Assembly (NCBI GenBank): GCA_946902875.1
Contig: OX336340.1
Coordinates: 11,299,566 to 11,363,565 of the forward strand
Length of the DNA stretch: 64,000 nucleotides
Direction of reading: 5' to 3'
DNA from: Nematopogon swammerdamellus
Taxonomy: Eukaryota > Arthropoda > Insecta > Lepidoptera > Adelidae
Positions 9,479-20,373 of the stretch are shown here, piece by piece (the first letter of the stretch is position 1; the number at the start of each line of letters is the position of its first letter). The notes under the pieces are model-generated. The model had not been told where the DNA came from, did no database searches, and worked only from the letters and a program-made list of their open reading frames with translations. The translations under genes and the position numbers were made by a program.

Positions 9479-10045
9479 TTAGTCGAACGTTTCGATCTTT
9501 TAAATGAGAGTAACATAATTTTTTCTTTTTTACAAAACCTAAATATTTGGAAATCATTAGACTCAGAAGAAAAAAGAGCACTTTTTTTTATAGAAACTGA
9601 CAAGGTTGGCTAGATCACCTACAACATCCGTGATTCTAATTGTTCAAATTTACAGAATCAATTGAGCAGTGGTGCTGGCTCAAAGTCAGGCATTGATGAA
9701 AATGATCTGTTCAATGAAATAGAACTTTTACCAATGTTCGTCGGTAATTGCACTACTCCGTTAGAAATTTTGAATTATTTATTTTCAAACAATTTAATTT
9801 CTGTATTTCCGAATTTGTCTACTGCACTTAGAATTTATTTAACATTCCCAGTCACAGTGGCACATAGTGAAAGATCCTTTTCCAAATTAAAACTAATAAA
9901 AAACTACCTGAGGTCGACATTATCGCAAAGTAAATTAACAAATTTATCTCTAATCAGTATTGAACATGAAACCCATATTGAAGTCAGTGATATTGTGAGG
10001 GATTTTGCTAATGCAAAAGCACGAAAAGTAGATTTTTGTTTATAA
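9479..10045 (+). pseudogene. hAT transposase C-terminal remnant
   Basis: Reads LVERFDLLNESNIIFSFLQN and NIWKSLDSEEKRALF at 9479-9585. After an inserted SINE tail it continues at about 9636-10045, including LPMFVGNCTTPLEILNYLF, FPNLSTALRIYLTFPVTVA and SERSFSKLKLIKNYLRS, ending before the stop at 10043-10045. This is the hAT-C dimerisation region typical of hAT and zinc-finger-MYM-like insect transposases. The catalytic DDE part and terminal repeats were not found. Confidence 0.8.
9584..9635 (-). mobile_element. SINE I 3' tail inside the hAT remnant
   Basis: TTTTTTTTATAGAAACTGAC ... GGTTGGCTAGATCACC ... ACAACATCCGTGAT is the reversed tail of the SINE I family. It breaks the hAT frame. Confidence 0.7.
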
Positions 10046-10819
10046 TAGCACCTATCTGTGTTTTTTAATTTCTTATGTTGAATTTAACTTCTTAATCTCG
10101 AATTTATTTAAGTAATTACTTAGTTTTTTATACTTTTTTATACTTAGTTTAACATATATGATAATTTGAAAAACACCTTCATTGTTTTTTATGCCTTAAA
10201 AAGAATGATATTTCAATAAATTTGCAGTTTGGATTTGTTTGCGACTTCCAAAAAGTTATTATGTGTTGGTTACTAGGGGTCGATGGATTGTCATTCAATT
10301 GAGCTCCAGTAGCTACCTACCATCCTACCAAGGAGGGCGCCAAGGTACTACGGCGTCGAATTGGCTTAGCTCGCCCCTGGACATCGCCATGCAGTCCGAG
10401 AGATACGGAGCTATCCGAGATGGGGGTGGTGGTGGCTTACGTGTCTAGTACCGCCACCCATCGCTCGAAGCATCTCGCGTCGACCCGGAGAGCCCTGTAG
10501 CGGCGCCCTGTAGGCGGCGGTAACTCTGTTTTTATTGTGTTTATGTTAATTTTGTAAATTGTAGAATTAATATGAATAAGTAGCAAAAAGAAAAACGTGA
10601 AAATAAATATATAATAATATAACCTCTGACTCTTCAGCTTCAGTCATCATTTGTTTATTTATACCTCTAAGTACTGACAGGTAGTATTGGAAACACTGGA
10701 TTAATAAGTTTACGAGTATGCAAATATTAGTACACTTAATGATTGTTATGTGTAAATACTGGGTGGATATTAATTACTGGCATGATCTTTTTCAGTAGCT
10801 ATTTACCAATAGTGGTTTT
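10046..10819. other. Intergenic with G/C-rich patch
   Basis: AT-rich apart from 10255-10525, which is G/C-rich (GGGGGTGGTGGTGGC, TGTAGCGGCGCCCTGTAGGC) and looks like a degraded repeat. No gene seen. Confidence 0.4.
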
Positions 10820-11162
10820 CTAAATGGTATAGGTACCCCTCCCTCCTCCTCCTGTTCGCCTTCGCCAAACCCGCCATACTCTCGCGGAACACCCCTTTGT
10901 AGTCGACAGAAGAGTTCTTCGAACTGCACGATTCTCTAAATCGTTCTTGTGCCGCACTGCAAAGGTGTGGAACGGGCTCCCAGGGAATATCTTCCCCCAC
11001 TCCTACTATCCACGGATCTTCAAATCGCGGGTTAATAGTCTTTCCCCAGCAACATTAGTCCACCTCCAAGCCGGACTGGCACCTCCTCGGGGGTGAAATT
11101 GGCTGCGCCTGAGGTTGCGACCTCGGGCAGAGCCACCCAGTTCGGTAGCAATAAAAAAAAAA
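10820..11162 (+). mobile_element. Non-LTR LINE 3' end
   Basis: Plus-strand frame reading VLRTARFSKSFLCRTAKVWN, GLPGNIFPHSYYPRIFKSRV and LAPPRG, then an A-run at 11151-11162. The R-F...S-F-x-x-x-T-x-x-x-W-N-x-L-P pattern is the standard C-terminus of Jockey/CR1-like reverse transcriptases. 5'-truncated. Confidence 0.7.
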
Positions 11163-11394
11163 GGTGCACAAACAAGTTATAATGATTCCGTCAATTGGTT
11201 AATCCTGGTCTCCAATTAATTCACTTCCATTCCACTTCACTAAAATCATGAATAAAATCACTAAAATCATGTTTCGAGTAAAATTAATAAAGTCTTTTTA
11301 TTTGGCTACCACATTTACATGCATAAGAAGTGCTATTTCTGGAGACCAATCACTAGCCCGGTCACGGCACGGCCCTTCCACCGATATACAAGAG

Positions 11395-11475
11395 TACTTG
11401 CAGCACACACCTATTACTCTACTTAACCCAATTGTCGGGATACAGCATGTGGTATGTATGTATGTATGCAATCAC
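11395..11475. repeat. Dispersed repeat with (TATG)n end, copy 1
   Basis: GCAGCACACACCTATTACTC ... AATTGTCGGGATACAGCATG and a (TATG)n run. The same series occurs at 25445-25530 and 52165-52255 on the other strand, where the string reads GGTAAGCAGAGTAATCGGTG. Confidence 0.55.
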
Positions 11476-11747
11476 TAGCCCGATCGAGTGTCATAATAAC
11501 GAATACTCTAGTGAAGAAGACTATAGGGGTTTATACATACATCTACGATGCTATTGCAATTTTCAATAACTTGTCAATAAATTTTCTATTGTTTATATAA
11601 TATATTTAATTCAATATTACAATGTACAAATTCACTTATTAGAAAATCACAATAACAATGAAAAAAAAACTAAAACTAAAATTAACACCTATTAAATAAA
11701 AAAAATTTCATCCATCTCCGCCGACTCCCCCACCGATTGTTTATATT

Positions 11748-11835
11748 GTATCATCATCATCATCATCATCAGCCTGTATCGGTCCACTGCTGGACATAGA
11801 CCTGTCCCAAGGCACGCACCACCACACGCGATAGC
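11748..11835 (-). mobile_element. RTE-type LINE tail
   Basis: (ATC)n followed by AGCCTGTATCGGTCCACTGC, TGGACATAGACCTGTCCCAA. On the minus strand this is the end of an RTE reading frame (AYVQQW-like) with a (GAT)n tail. A longer copy is at 61.2 kb. Confidence 0.65.
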
Positions 11836-12870
11836 AATGTAAAAATATTGTTGTACATAGGGCATAGGGTAGGTTGGAACATTCCGTAATAAGTTCTAAA
11901 TGTTACCTATTATTTCTTGTCTACATTTGTCTACAATGTATAGTATATAAGAGTTGATGTAGGTATATTATAATATTTATATTTCTTATTGTAGGTATAT
12001 AAGTAATTAATTATGTATATGTAAGGATTTATATTGATTGTATGTATCTTTGTACAATTTGTATATGTGTGTATTTATATTTCATACAACTGTTCCCTGT
12101 TTAGTAGGTACTGCATTGTCCGCCCCTACGTGTTTTCCACATCCCAAAGGTTAGTTCGTAAAGAATGCCGCAAGGCATTAAACTCGCCTTTTGTAACCTT
12201 ATATACAATGGTAAACAATAAAGTATATTTTCATTTCATTTCATTTACATTTCACTTTTTGATTGACAGTGATAAAACAGACCAGTCACAAATGTGCTTG
12301 GCAGTGTTCATACCATACATTAATCCTTAGTGTTCCTAGTTTTCTATTCGAACTGCGTGAATTGTATTGTTGTATTGTTTATTTATTGATCATTAATGTG
12401 GCATGTAGACTGCACTCGAACTTGTCACAATTTGTTCTATCCGGTTCGATTGCACCCACGAAGAAGAACTAGTGAAAAACTTCGAAGGGCATTTTTTTAC
12501 ATACATACAAGTATTTTAGTGACTAGCTACATAATAACTTTGCTTACAGTTTATCGAAATTAAAAAGGAATGTGTATGATTTGGTGAGCTAATTAGAACT
12601 ACATATATTAACGAAACATTTATTGAGTTCCGGTCGGCTCCAGCTGACCTCAAATTAATTTTTGTATCTAAAAATTGCTAATTGCTTCATAATTCATAAC
12701 CAAAGACCGTACCAACTAAACCAATTGTTCCAAATAAACTAATTTAATTAAAAATGATTAATAATTTATTACTGTGAAATTTATATTAAAAAAAAACTTT
12801 CTGCGTGAAAAATTAAAAATAATAATGAACATTTCATGTCTTCAGTGTTCATTCAATAAAAAAGCATTTA
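11836..12870. other. AT-rich intergenic stretch with one repeat copy
   Basis: Contains the LINE-tail-like repeat at 12157-12247 (copy 2 of 838-925). Otherwise AT-rich, and no gene seen. Confidence 0.5.
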
Positions 12871-12879
12871 GATGTATTT

Positions 12880-13190
12880 TATTTTTAGGGTTCCGTATCT
12901 CAAAAGAATAAAAACACGAAACCCGTATATGATATCTGTCGTGTCTGTCTGTCTGTCCGTCTGTCACAGCTTATGTTATCCGTATATACTGGACGAAAAA
13001 AGGTGTTTGGTACATAATTATGTAGAGTTTCATGACCCAATCACGCACGTATGGCGTACATGAAGGAATTTAGATTTTGGAGGTGAATTTTCGGGGAAAA
13101 ATCAGATAGTTAAAAAAATGCGTTTTTCAAGTGCATCATGTGAGGAATCAATGTAAAGGGCTCGTTATAAGAAATACAAGTAAGTACTTA
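12880..13190 (+). repeat. GGGTTCCGTA dispersed repeat, copy 1
   Basis: TTTTAGGGTTCCGTATCTCA ... (CTGT)n ... GTCACAGCTTATGTTATCCG. Sequences of this kind are very common in lepidopteran genomes (established knowledge, class not assigned here). Other copies are at 20715-20860 and 57545-57660; a related piece is at 26630-26830. Confidence 0.6.
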
Positions 13191-15037
13191 ATATTTTTTT
13201 TAATGCATAGTTTTTTAATTTTAGCTTTCTGCATAGATCGAAGCTGCTTCCAGTTAAGCTTGCGTACGCGCAATAGCTGGGGAGGAATTTATTGAGCAAT
13301 TTCCATCGACGTGACGTCTTGCTCGCTAGCCCAACTGTTACACAATATGTTGTGGTCAGCCGGGTGTGACAAGTTGCCTATAAACTGTTTCACATTCCTC
13401 ACTTCAATCCAACTACTCCTTCTTTTATACATGAAATAATTTTACCCTTTATACTGCTCTTTATATTCATTTTAACCTCCAAAGATATGATCAGAGTATT
13501 TGAATGGCCGCCTTGTCTACATCGGAGTAACATAAACTGTGATATGAATAGTCAGTATCCTGTGTGGTGCAACGGCGGCGTCTCCGCCGCAGCGCAGCGG
13601 CGTGAATCTTCCTCTACTGAAGATACCATTATACTTTCCGGGTACGCACCTTGAATACCTATCTTATTACTTCCTTCCTTGCTTCTCGGGCGCTAGGACA
13701 AAGACATTTTTTGTTTAATAACACAGTTTTCTTAGAAAATAATAAATTGTATATGATCAATTTAAACTGCAGTTTGCACCTAATTATAGAGCTCGTTCAA
13801 CATATTATACAAAGTACTAAAACCATAACTTGACTTAACTTAACCTATTTTTTTTCTCTAACGTAACTATAAGTTTACCTACACCTCATAAAAGTGTAAT
13901 ACCAGTTGAGCACCATTTTATAATTTTGGGCTAAGTGGCTGAACGTGACGTGAAGTTGTGCAGTATGCACACTATCAATATCATCACAAGATGATTGCGA
14001 TCATATCTACAAAACCACGTGGTGTGGGTACTGGCACGCAACCGTGAAGAAAATATGCTAAAATAAAAAAGAACTTCAATGGGCGCGCGAACAATAGTCT
14101 CAATTACACGGCCTGTCTGCTTTTCTCAGCCATTCATTCTCACATTTCACACCTAGTTACCCACCGCACCTCTCCGTCCCTCCACCCCGCTACCGCCCCG
14201 CCCCGCCCCCGCCGGCGTCGCACCGATCTGGTTACCCGAGCCCACAATGAGGCAGTGAAGAAACCATTAACCACATACACTGATCGTAGAAGATATCGCT
14301 TGAGCGAACCCTAAACATTTATTGGCAGAATGTGTGATGTTTCTATAAGGAATTGTGGGGCTGGACACCGGAAGAGAGGGGGGAGGAGTGTGTGGGGGTG
14401 GAAGGAGGATTGGGTGCACAATGAGGGCTCCTCCTCCGGCGGAAGAGGGTAAAATATGAGAGTTTATTCAGAACTTCTTCTGTTACTCATCATGACGTCC
14501 ATTTCTTTGAAAGTGAGAAATTTTTTAAACATCAGTAGTTAAATAAGTAAGCAAGTAAGGAAAGTAATGCCAATTCAACCAAAATATTGAATCTAAGATA
14601 TCTTGTGATACAAAAAGAAAAATCAACGTAGTCCATGGTCTTAGCACCCTCGTAGACACTGTCACTGTACATTTTGTTTTTACTCATTATACGAGTGCGA
14701 CCACCTTACCTAAAAATATAAATATATCGTGTGGTGAAAATATAAATAATGTGGTGAAATATAAATATATTGAAATGTGTTACTTTGGTAGGTAATATAA
14801 TAGAGTATTGGAAATATTATGAAAACAAGATAGTGTTAATCTATCTAGATGAGTGTGTAAGAAGCACGAGGAGACTCCGTCGCCACCTCCAGCGCTGCGC
14901 TACCACCTCCCCGCCCGCCCCGCCGCCCCCGCCGCCCCCGCCAGACCGCGCGCGCGGCCTTGTGCCCAGGCGCATGCCTCGGACGCTCAAGGCTCGCGTC
15001 ACTTCACCCGCGTCCCCACCTTACTAACATTCTTTCA
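13191..15037. other. Intergenic, upstream of gene B
   Basis: No gene seen. Two C-rich patches at 14160-14225 and 14880-14990 contain runs of CCGCCCC/GCCCCCGCC; the second lies directly before the gene B promoter. Confidence 0.5.
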
Positions 15038-15088
15038 TATAAAAGTCGGGCGTGAAAAGTAAATTATATCAGTCACCTGTTGAACCAA
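15038..15088 (+). promoter_or_regulatory. Core promoter of gene B
   Basis: TATAAAA at 15038-15044, then TCAGTCACCTGTTGAACCAA starting at 15069 (arthropod initiator TCAGT). The ATG at 15097 follows closely. The upstream 200 bases contain a C/G-rich patch (14880-15000). Confidence 0.8.
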
Positions 15089-15096
15089 CATCCAAA

Positions 15097-17352
15097 ATGT
15101 TCTCCAAAGTGAGTTTTACGACTTAAACACTCAAATTAAAGTGTATACGGTTATAGTTAAAATCACCACAGGAATATAATTCAGACGCCATACATGATGT
15201 AGAAATTTTAAAAGTGAAAACGATAATACAATTTCCAAAAATTATAACTTGTCCAATTAAAATTTCAGTGTGCTTGCATGTGAAAAGTGCGTTCCAGTGT
15301 AATTTCGTGAAATGAAAATGGAACTAAGTCCATTGTTTGGTTCGCAGATCTTCGCTATCAGCGCCGCGGTGGCCACCGCTCAGGCCGGACTCCTCGGCCA
15401 CGGCTACGGGGGCCACGGCTCCGCCGTCTCCTCGCAGAGCATCGTGCGCCACGAAGCACCCTCGCACTACGCCGCACCCCTCGAGCCTTACTCGGGGCAC
15501 TACGCCGCCGCTCCAGTGGTGCACGCCGCTCCCATCGCTCACTATTCCGCTCCCTTGGCCAACTACGCTGCGGGTCATGATGAATACGTGAGTACTCATT
15601 CTTATTTATGGCCAAAACCTCCAATATGAAAAGTCCAACAATACCTCGGCCCCTAGTTTCCCGCGGCCCCGCTATTCCGGATCATCGTGGTGGCGGTCCA
15701 GGTTCCGGCGGTGTGAGGGGTGCTAAGAATCCCTGGGTTAGATCTGGCTGCCACACCCAAATACACTTGGCTACCCACAATATACGGAACTTGAGAAAAA
15801 CAGTGGTTCCGTACCGCTGAAGGCCGAGAGGACTGGAGAAAAATTGGAGAGGCGTATGTCCAGCAGTGGACGCTTACACGCTGACTGACTGACTGACTGA
15901 CATTCTTATTGTCTATACCTTGACACCTTGCCGCCCTCCATTTTTCCAACTGAAAAGGTTGACCGTTACGACCGTTGATCGCTCTCATTATATCATCACA
16001 TCGTGTTTAGTACCTATACTCAAAGTGAATGTTGAATCTCTGTTCCAGGCGCACCCCAAGTACGACTACTCGTACTCGGTGGCGGACCCGCACACCGGCG
16101 ACCACAAGTCGCAGCACGAGTCGCGCGACGGCGACGTGGTGCACGGCAGCTACTCCCTCGTGCAGCCGGACGGCTCCGTCCGCAAGGTCGAATACACCGC
16201 CGATGACCACAACGGGTAAGTAACAAGTACGACTACTCGTACTCGGTGGCGGACCCGCACACCGGCGACCACAAGTCGCAGCACGAGTCGCGCGACGGCG
16301 ACGTGGTGCACGGCAGCTACTCCCTCGTGCAGCCGGACGGCTCCGTCCGCAAGGTCGAATACACCGCCGATGACCACAACGGGTAAGTAACAAGTACGAC
16401 TACTCGTACTCGGTGGCGGACTCGCACACCGGCGACCACAAGTCGCAGCACGAGTCGCGCGACGGCGACGTGGTGCACGGCAGCTACTCCCTCGTGCAGC
16501 CGGACGGCTCCGTCCGCAAGGTCGAATACACCGCCGATGACCACAACGGGTAAGTAACAAGTACGACTACTCGTACTCGGTGGCGGACCCGCACACCGGC
16601 GACCACAAGTCGCAGCACGAGTCGCGCGACGGCGACTTGGTGCACGGCAGCTACTCCCTCGTGCAGCCGGACGGCTCCGTCCGCAAGGTCGAATACACCG
16701 CCGATGACCACAACGGGTAAGTAACAAGTACGACTACTCGTACTGGGTGGCGGACCCGCACACCGGCGACCACAAGTCGCAGCACGAGTCGCGCGACGGC
16801 GACGTGGTGCACGGCAGCTACTCCCTCGTGCAGCCGGACGGCTCCGTCCGCAAGGTCGAATACACCGCCGATGACCACAACGGGTAAGTAACAAGTACAA
16901 CTACTCGTACGCTGTGGCGGACCCGCACACCGGCGACCACAAGTCGCAGCACGAGTCGCGCGACGGCGACGTGGTGCACGGCAGCTACTCCCTCGTGCAG
17001 CCGGACGGCTCCGTCCGCAAGGTCGAATACACCGCCGATGACCACAACGGGTAAGACTTTCAGCTTCTCTACCACCCGTACGGGTTGATATCACCGAACT
17101 GAATGTGCTATCACGGGTGTGGTGAGTGATGTAGACATCTATGTCAAGATGATAAATTTCAACAACTCTATAAAAATAAACACAGTTGCAACGACATGCA
17201 ATTTAATTTCACAAATGACTTCTCATGGAATGTTGCATAATGAAACGTGCGAAGGCGAAAAATTATACATGATGTGTTGTTACAGATTCAACGCTGTGGT
17301 GCACAACTCCGCGCCGTCCCACCACGCCGCGCCCGCCTACCACCACTACTGA
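15097..17352 (+). CDS. RR-2 cuticular protein, gene B (4 exons, 161 aa)
   Basis: CPR-family chitin-binding cuticle protein, secreted. Exons 15097-15108 (MFSK), 15348-15587, 16049-16215 and 17286-17352, phases 0, 0, 2, joined frame complete. The signal peptide probably ends at residue 17 (TAQA/G). Residues 18-84 hold [11 protein letters not shown], then Ala/His/Tyr/Pro-rich sequence ending AGHDEY. RR-2 is residues 85-140. The tail begins [18 protein letters not shown] and ends HHY. Exon 3 differs by eye from that of A, C and D at one position (TCG for TCA in SYSV). The following intron begins with five extra exon-3 copies. Intron 2 holds an RTE LINE tail. Poly(A) signal at 17458. Confidence 0.93.
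15700..15902 (+). mobile_element. RTE-type LINE 3' tail in intron 2 of gene B
   Basis: Frame-broken remnant of the RTE-clade C-terminus: CAGTGGTTCCGTACC (QWFRT) at 15801-15815, then [15 protein letters not shown] at about 15828-15873. The element ends in the tail repeat CTGACTGACTGACTGAC. The same QWFRT ending closes the RTE fragment at 19.3 kb. The 5' limit is uncertain. Confidence 0.7.
16049..17050 (+). repeat. Six-copy tandem array of the RR-2 exon, gene B
   Basis: Copy 1 (16049-16215) is the spliced exon with acceptor TGTTCCAG. Units begin at 16058, 16225, 16392, 16559, 16726 and 16893, an exact 167-base period, and the last donor (GTAAGA) starts at 17051. Internal junctions are all GGGTAAGTAACAAGTAC. 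Private changes by eye: copy 3 CCG to TCG (Pro to Ser), copy 4 GTG to TTG in GDVV, copy 5 TCG to TGG, copy 6 GAC to AAC and TCG to GCT. Changes spread over different copies argue against a simple assembly echo. Confidence 0.92.
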
Positions 17353-17457
17353 ACTTCGGCTACGGGCTCATGATCTACTCAACATGACTCTTCCTATAAT
17401 ATTGTATTCTAATCTTATGTTATTGTAAATACCAAATCCTATTTTATATTTTCTACG

Positions 17458-17463
17458 AATAAA
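17458..17463 (+). terminator. Poly(A) signal, gene B
   Basis: AATAAA 106 bases after the stop codon. Confidence 0.7.
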
Positions 17464-17821
17464 AGTGGTATTTTTAAAACATTTAGTTTTAATAGTCCGA
17501 TCGTTAAAGTCCACCTGCAGCACACCAATAAAGTAAAAAATCCAAACTTTTTTGCAAAAGGTGACAATATTGTAATAATGGTTTCAAGTTCAAAGGTCAG
17601 ACACTACAATCAGTCTCAGAGCCAGCATATTGTAACTGGTTATAAGAGTCTGGAGTCTGGGCATCGATTGCGATTGACATGACTACGATGTAGAACCTGG
17701 GAGGTGTATAATATAACAATGAATACAATACATTTGTATTGTATTTTCGCGACAGAGCCCTCGGTAATAACAGTAGATGTGATGCGATGATGCATGCACA
17801 TATTACATATATTCATATACT

Positions 17822-18545
17822 AGCTTTTGGCCGCGGCTTCGCTCGCGTAAAATTCGCATTTTAAAAGAAGAAGTAAGTCACTAAGGGCGAGGCCGAAGGC
17901 GGAGTTGCGTTTAGGTTAATGATAAACCTTCTCGAATAGTATGGGGTGAGGCCGAAGGCCGTGCTCTTTTCAGGTAAACTATATTTTTCTCGAAGAAACT
18001 AAGTAACTAATGGCGACGCCGAAGGCGGAGATCCGTTTATTTAAACCATATACTTTCTTAAAGAAAGTAACTAAGGGCGAAGTCAAAGGCCGAGCTGCGT
18101 TCAGGGAAATGATAATCCTTCTCAAATACAATTAAGTTAGGGTGCTGCCGAGCGCCGAGCTGCGTTCGCGTAAACGATATTATATTATATCTAAGCTATG
18201 ATAGCAAGTCATTAAAAGTTAGGCGCGAGGGCGGGAGAAGGTTTATCGTTTACCTGAACGCAGCTCGGCCTTCGACCTCGCCCTTATTTACTTACTTTCA
18301 TCGAGAAAAATATCTTTAACTTCAACGAATCTCGGCTTTGCGGCGAATTATCTAAGGGAGTGGCCCTTAGATACTTATTTTCTTTGAGAATATTTATTGT
18401 TTACATGAACGTAGTTCGGCCTTTGGCCTCGCCCTTAGATACTACATGACAGAATAGCGTTTACCTGAACGTAGCTCGACCTTCGGCCTCGCCATTGGTT
18501 ACTTGCTTTATTCGAGAAGGTTTATCGTTTACCTGACCGCATCTG
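17822..18545. repeat. GCGAGGCCGAAGGC minisatellite, both orientations
   Basis: Starts TAGCTTTTGGCCGCGGCTTC and continues as diverged units of about 60-70 bases centred on GGCGAGGCCGAAGGCGGAGCT with TTCTCGAAGAAA between. From about 18230 to 18540 the units are inverted (CTCGGCCTTCGGCCTCGCCC). Related units occur at 19792-20105 and within 24870-25290. Confidence 0.7.
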
Positions 18546-18561
18546 CATCTTAGATCCAGTA

Positions 18562-19329
18562 ATGTCGGCTCGCAACAGCACCCTTACATATCCACTTATA
18601 ATCAACTCAATTAGTACCTACTCAAGTAAAATACTCGCCGATGACATTGTCCTTCTGTCAAATTCCCGAGATCAGCTTCAGATCATGCTGGAAGACCTTT
18701 ATACAGCGTCGATGAAGGTGGGTCTGATGATGAACCGGGACAAAACCAAGGTCATGGCGACCGATGTTATGACGGGAGGACAAATCGTTATTGACGGAGA
18801 AGTGATCGAACAGGTTGAAGAGTACGTATATCTCGCTCAAATTCTGCGGCTTGGTAGACAAGGTCTGCTAAAGGAGGTCGAGAGACGAATTCAACTGGGT
18901 TGGGCTGCCTTCGGAAAGTTAAAATTCGCCCTGAGGTCTGACCTTCCGCAAAATTTTAAGACCCGTATATATGACCAGTGTGTCCTCCCGGTTATGACGT
19001 ACGGGTGTGAAACGTGGACGCTGACGGTCGGTGTTGTCCAAAGGTTGAAAGTTCCCCAGCGAGCAATGGAGCGAGCCATGCTGGGAATATCGCTACGTGA
19101 TATGGTGCGTAACGAGGCAATCCGCCGACGCACCAAAGTAGTGGATATTGGATACCGGGTGGCTAAGCTCAAGTGGCAGTGGGCTGGGCACGTCAGCCGA
19201 AGAGACCACGACCGTTGGAGTAACCGTGTCCGGCGGCCGTGGACAGGAAAACGGAGTGTGGGAAGACAACCCGCCCGGTGGGACGACGACATCAATTACG
19301 TCGGCGGAAAGCAGTGGTTCCGTACTTAA
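18562..19329 (+). mobile_element. RTE-type LINE reverse transcriptase fragment
   Basis: An intact 255-codon frame, of which about codons 22-255 are reverse transcriptase. It begins at the catalytic motif (LADDIVLLSNS), then the thumb region (GLMMNRDKTKVMATD), VLPVMTYGCETWTL, LKWQWAGHVSRRDHDRW and GRQPARWDDDI, and stops after GGKQWFRT. The N-terminal endonuclease and RT motifs before the catalytic Asp pair are missing, so it is a 5'-truncated, dead copy. It sits between two blocks of the GGCCGAAGGC minisatellite. Confidence 0.8.
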
Positions 19330-19791
19330 TTAATCCAGCAGAATTAATATCTAAAGGGATGACTCAACAAAGATAAATGAATTTCATGACTTAAAAAAAA
19401 TTATTCAAATTATTTCGGTCGAAATCCAAATTTTTAGCTCCGGTGTTGTAGGTATATTTCATCTAAATAAAAAAATGATAGGAACGTAAATTGGACTGTC
19501 CTTAAAACAAGAAAAAAGATTGAAAAATCGGATAAAGTTTAGGGGGTTAGAAAACATAAATGCCGAAAGACAATTTTGAATGGGGAAAGTTAACTTCCGT
19601 CTCATTATTATTTGTTTTAATCACACATTTATCTTAAAACTTACTTAGATATTTAAAATATGAAAAATTAAAAACATATTATACAAAATCCAGCTAAAAA
19701 TATACGGAGTTTCTACATAACTATTTATTATTACCACTACTAAGCTCATTAAACGCAGAATTGCAGATGAAAATACTCTTTTATTTAATTT
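19330..19791. other. AT-rich stretch, nothing recognised
   Basis: AT-rich, no frame of interest. Confidence 0.4.
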
Positions 19792-20105
19792 AGCTTTTGC
19801 CCGCGGCTTCGCTCGCGTAAAATTCGTATTTCAATAGAAGAAAGTTTGTAATTAAGGGCAGGCCGAAGGCTGAGTTGTGTTCAGGTTAATTATAAACCTT
19901 CTCGAATAGTATATATAATGTAACTACTGGCGAGGCCGAAGGCCGAGCTACGTTCAGGTAAACAATATTTTTCTCGAAGAAACTAATTAACTAACGGCGA
20001 CGCCGAAGGCGGAGCTCCGTATAGTTAAACTTTATACTTTCTCAAAGAAAGTAACTAAGGGCGAGGCCGAAGGCCGAGCGGCGTTCGCGTAAACGATATT
20101 ATATT
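19792..20105 (+). repeat. GCGAGGCCGAAGGC minisatellite, second block
   Basis: Again opens TAGCTTTTGCCCGCGGCTTC and continues with four to five units GGCGAGGCCGAAGGCCGAGC separated by TTCTCGAA-rich spacers. Lies just downstream of gene C's poly(A) site. Confidence 0.7.
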
Positions 20106-20261
20106 GAATCGATATCGATATATGAATTGTGATATCCCTAACTTGAGAAATGATGGGTTCCCCATACAAAATTTCATTTCCTATTTCACCCCCTTCAGGT
20201 TTTTTTGCAATAGATTGACTTAGGAAGGAAGTAAAAAATACAAAATTAATGAAAAATACGG

Positions 20262-20267
20262 TTTATT
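20262..20267 (-). terminator. Poly(A) signal, gene C
   Basis: TTTATT on the plus strand, AATAAA on the minus strand, 107 bases after the gene C stop codon. Confidence 0.65.
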
Positions 20268-20373
20268 TACTACACCATTATTATTCAATATTAAATAATA
20301 TTCATTAACAACAACTCAGTCAGTCAACTCGTGGTAATAATCTAAGTAGGTCAGGTATTCACAAAATATGTAC

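Noticed and set aside
14770..15062. Proline-rich small protein upstream of gene B
   Set aside because: Translation of the C-rich promoter-proximal patch; it overlaps the TATA box of gene B.
7523..17050. Multi-domain protein made by reading through several RR-2 copies
   Set aside because: GGG-TAA stops follow every copy in frame, and copy-to-copy splicing gives a frameshift.
16007..17094. Long minus-strand open frames (up to about 147 codons) across the exon arrays, also at 7494-8189, 22271-22731 (plus strand) and 34885-35440
   Set aside because: They are antisense to the RR-2 exons. The high G/C coding sequence lacks antisense stops, and the 167-base period shifts frame between copies. No signal or domain of their own.
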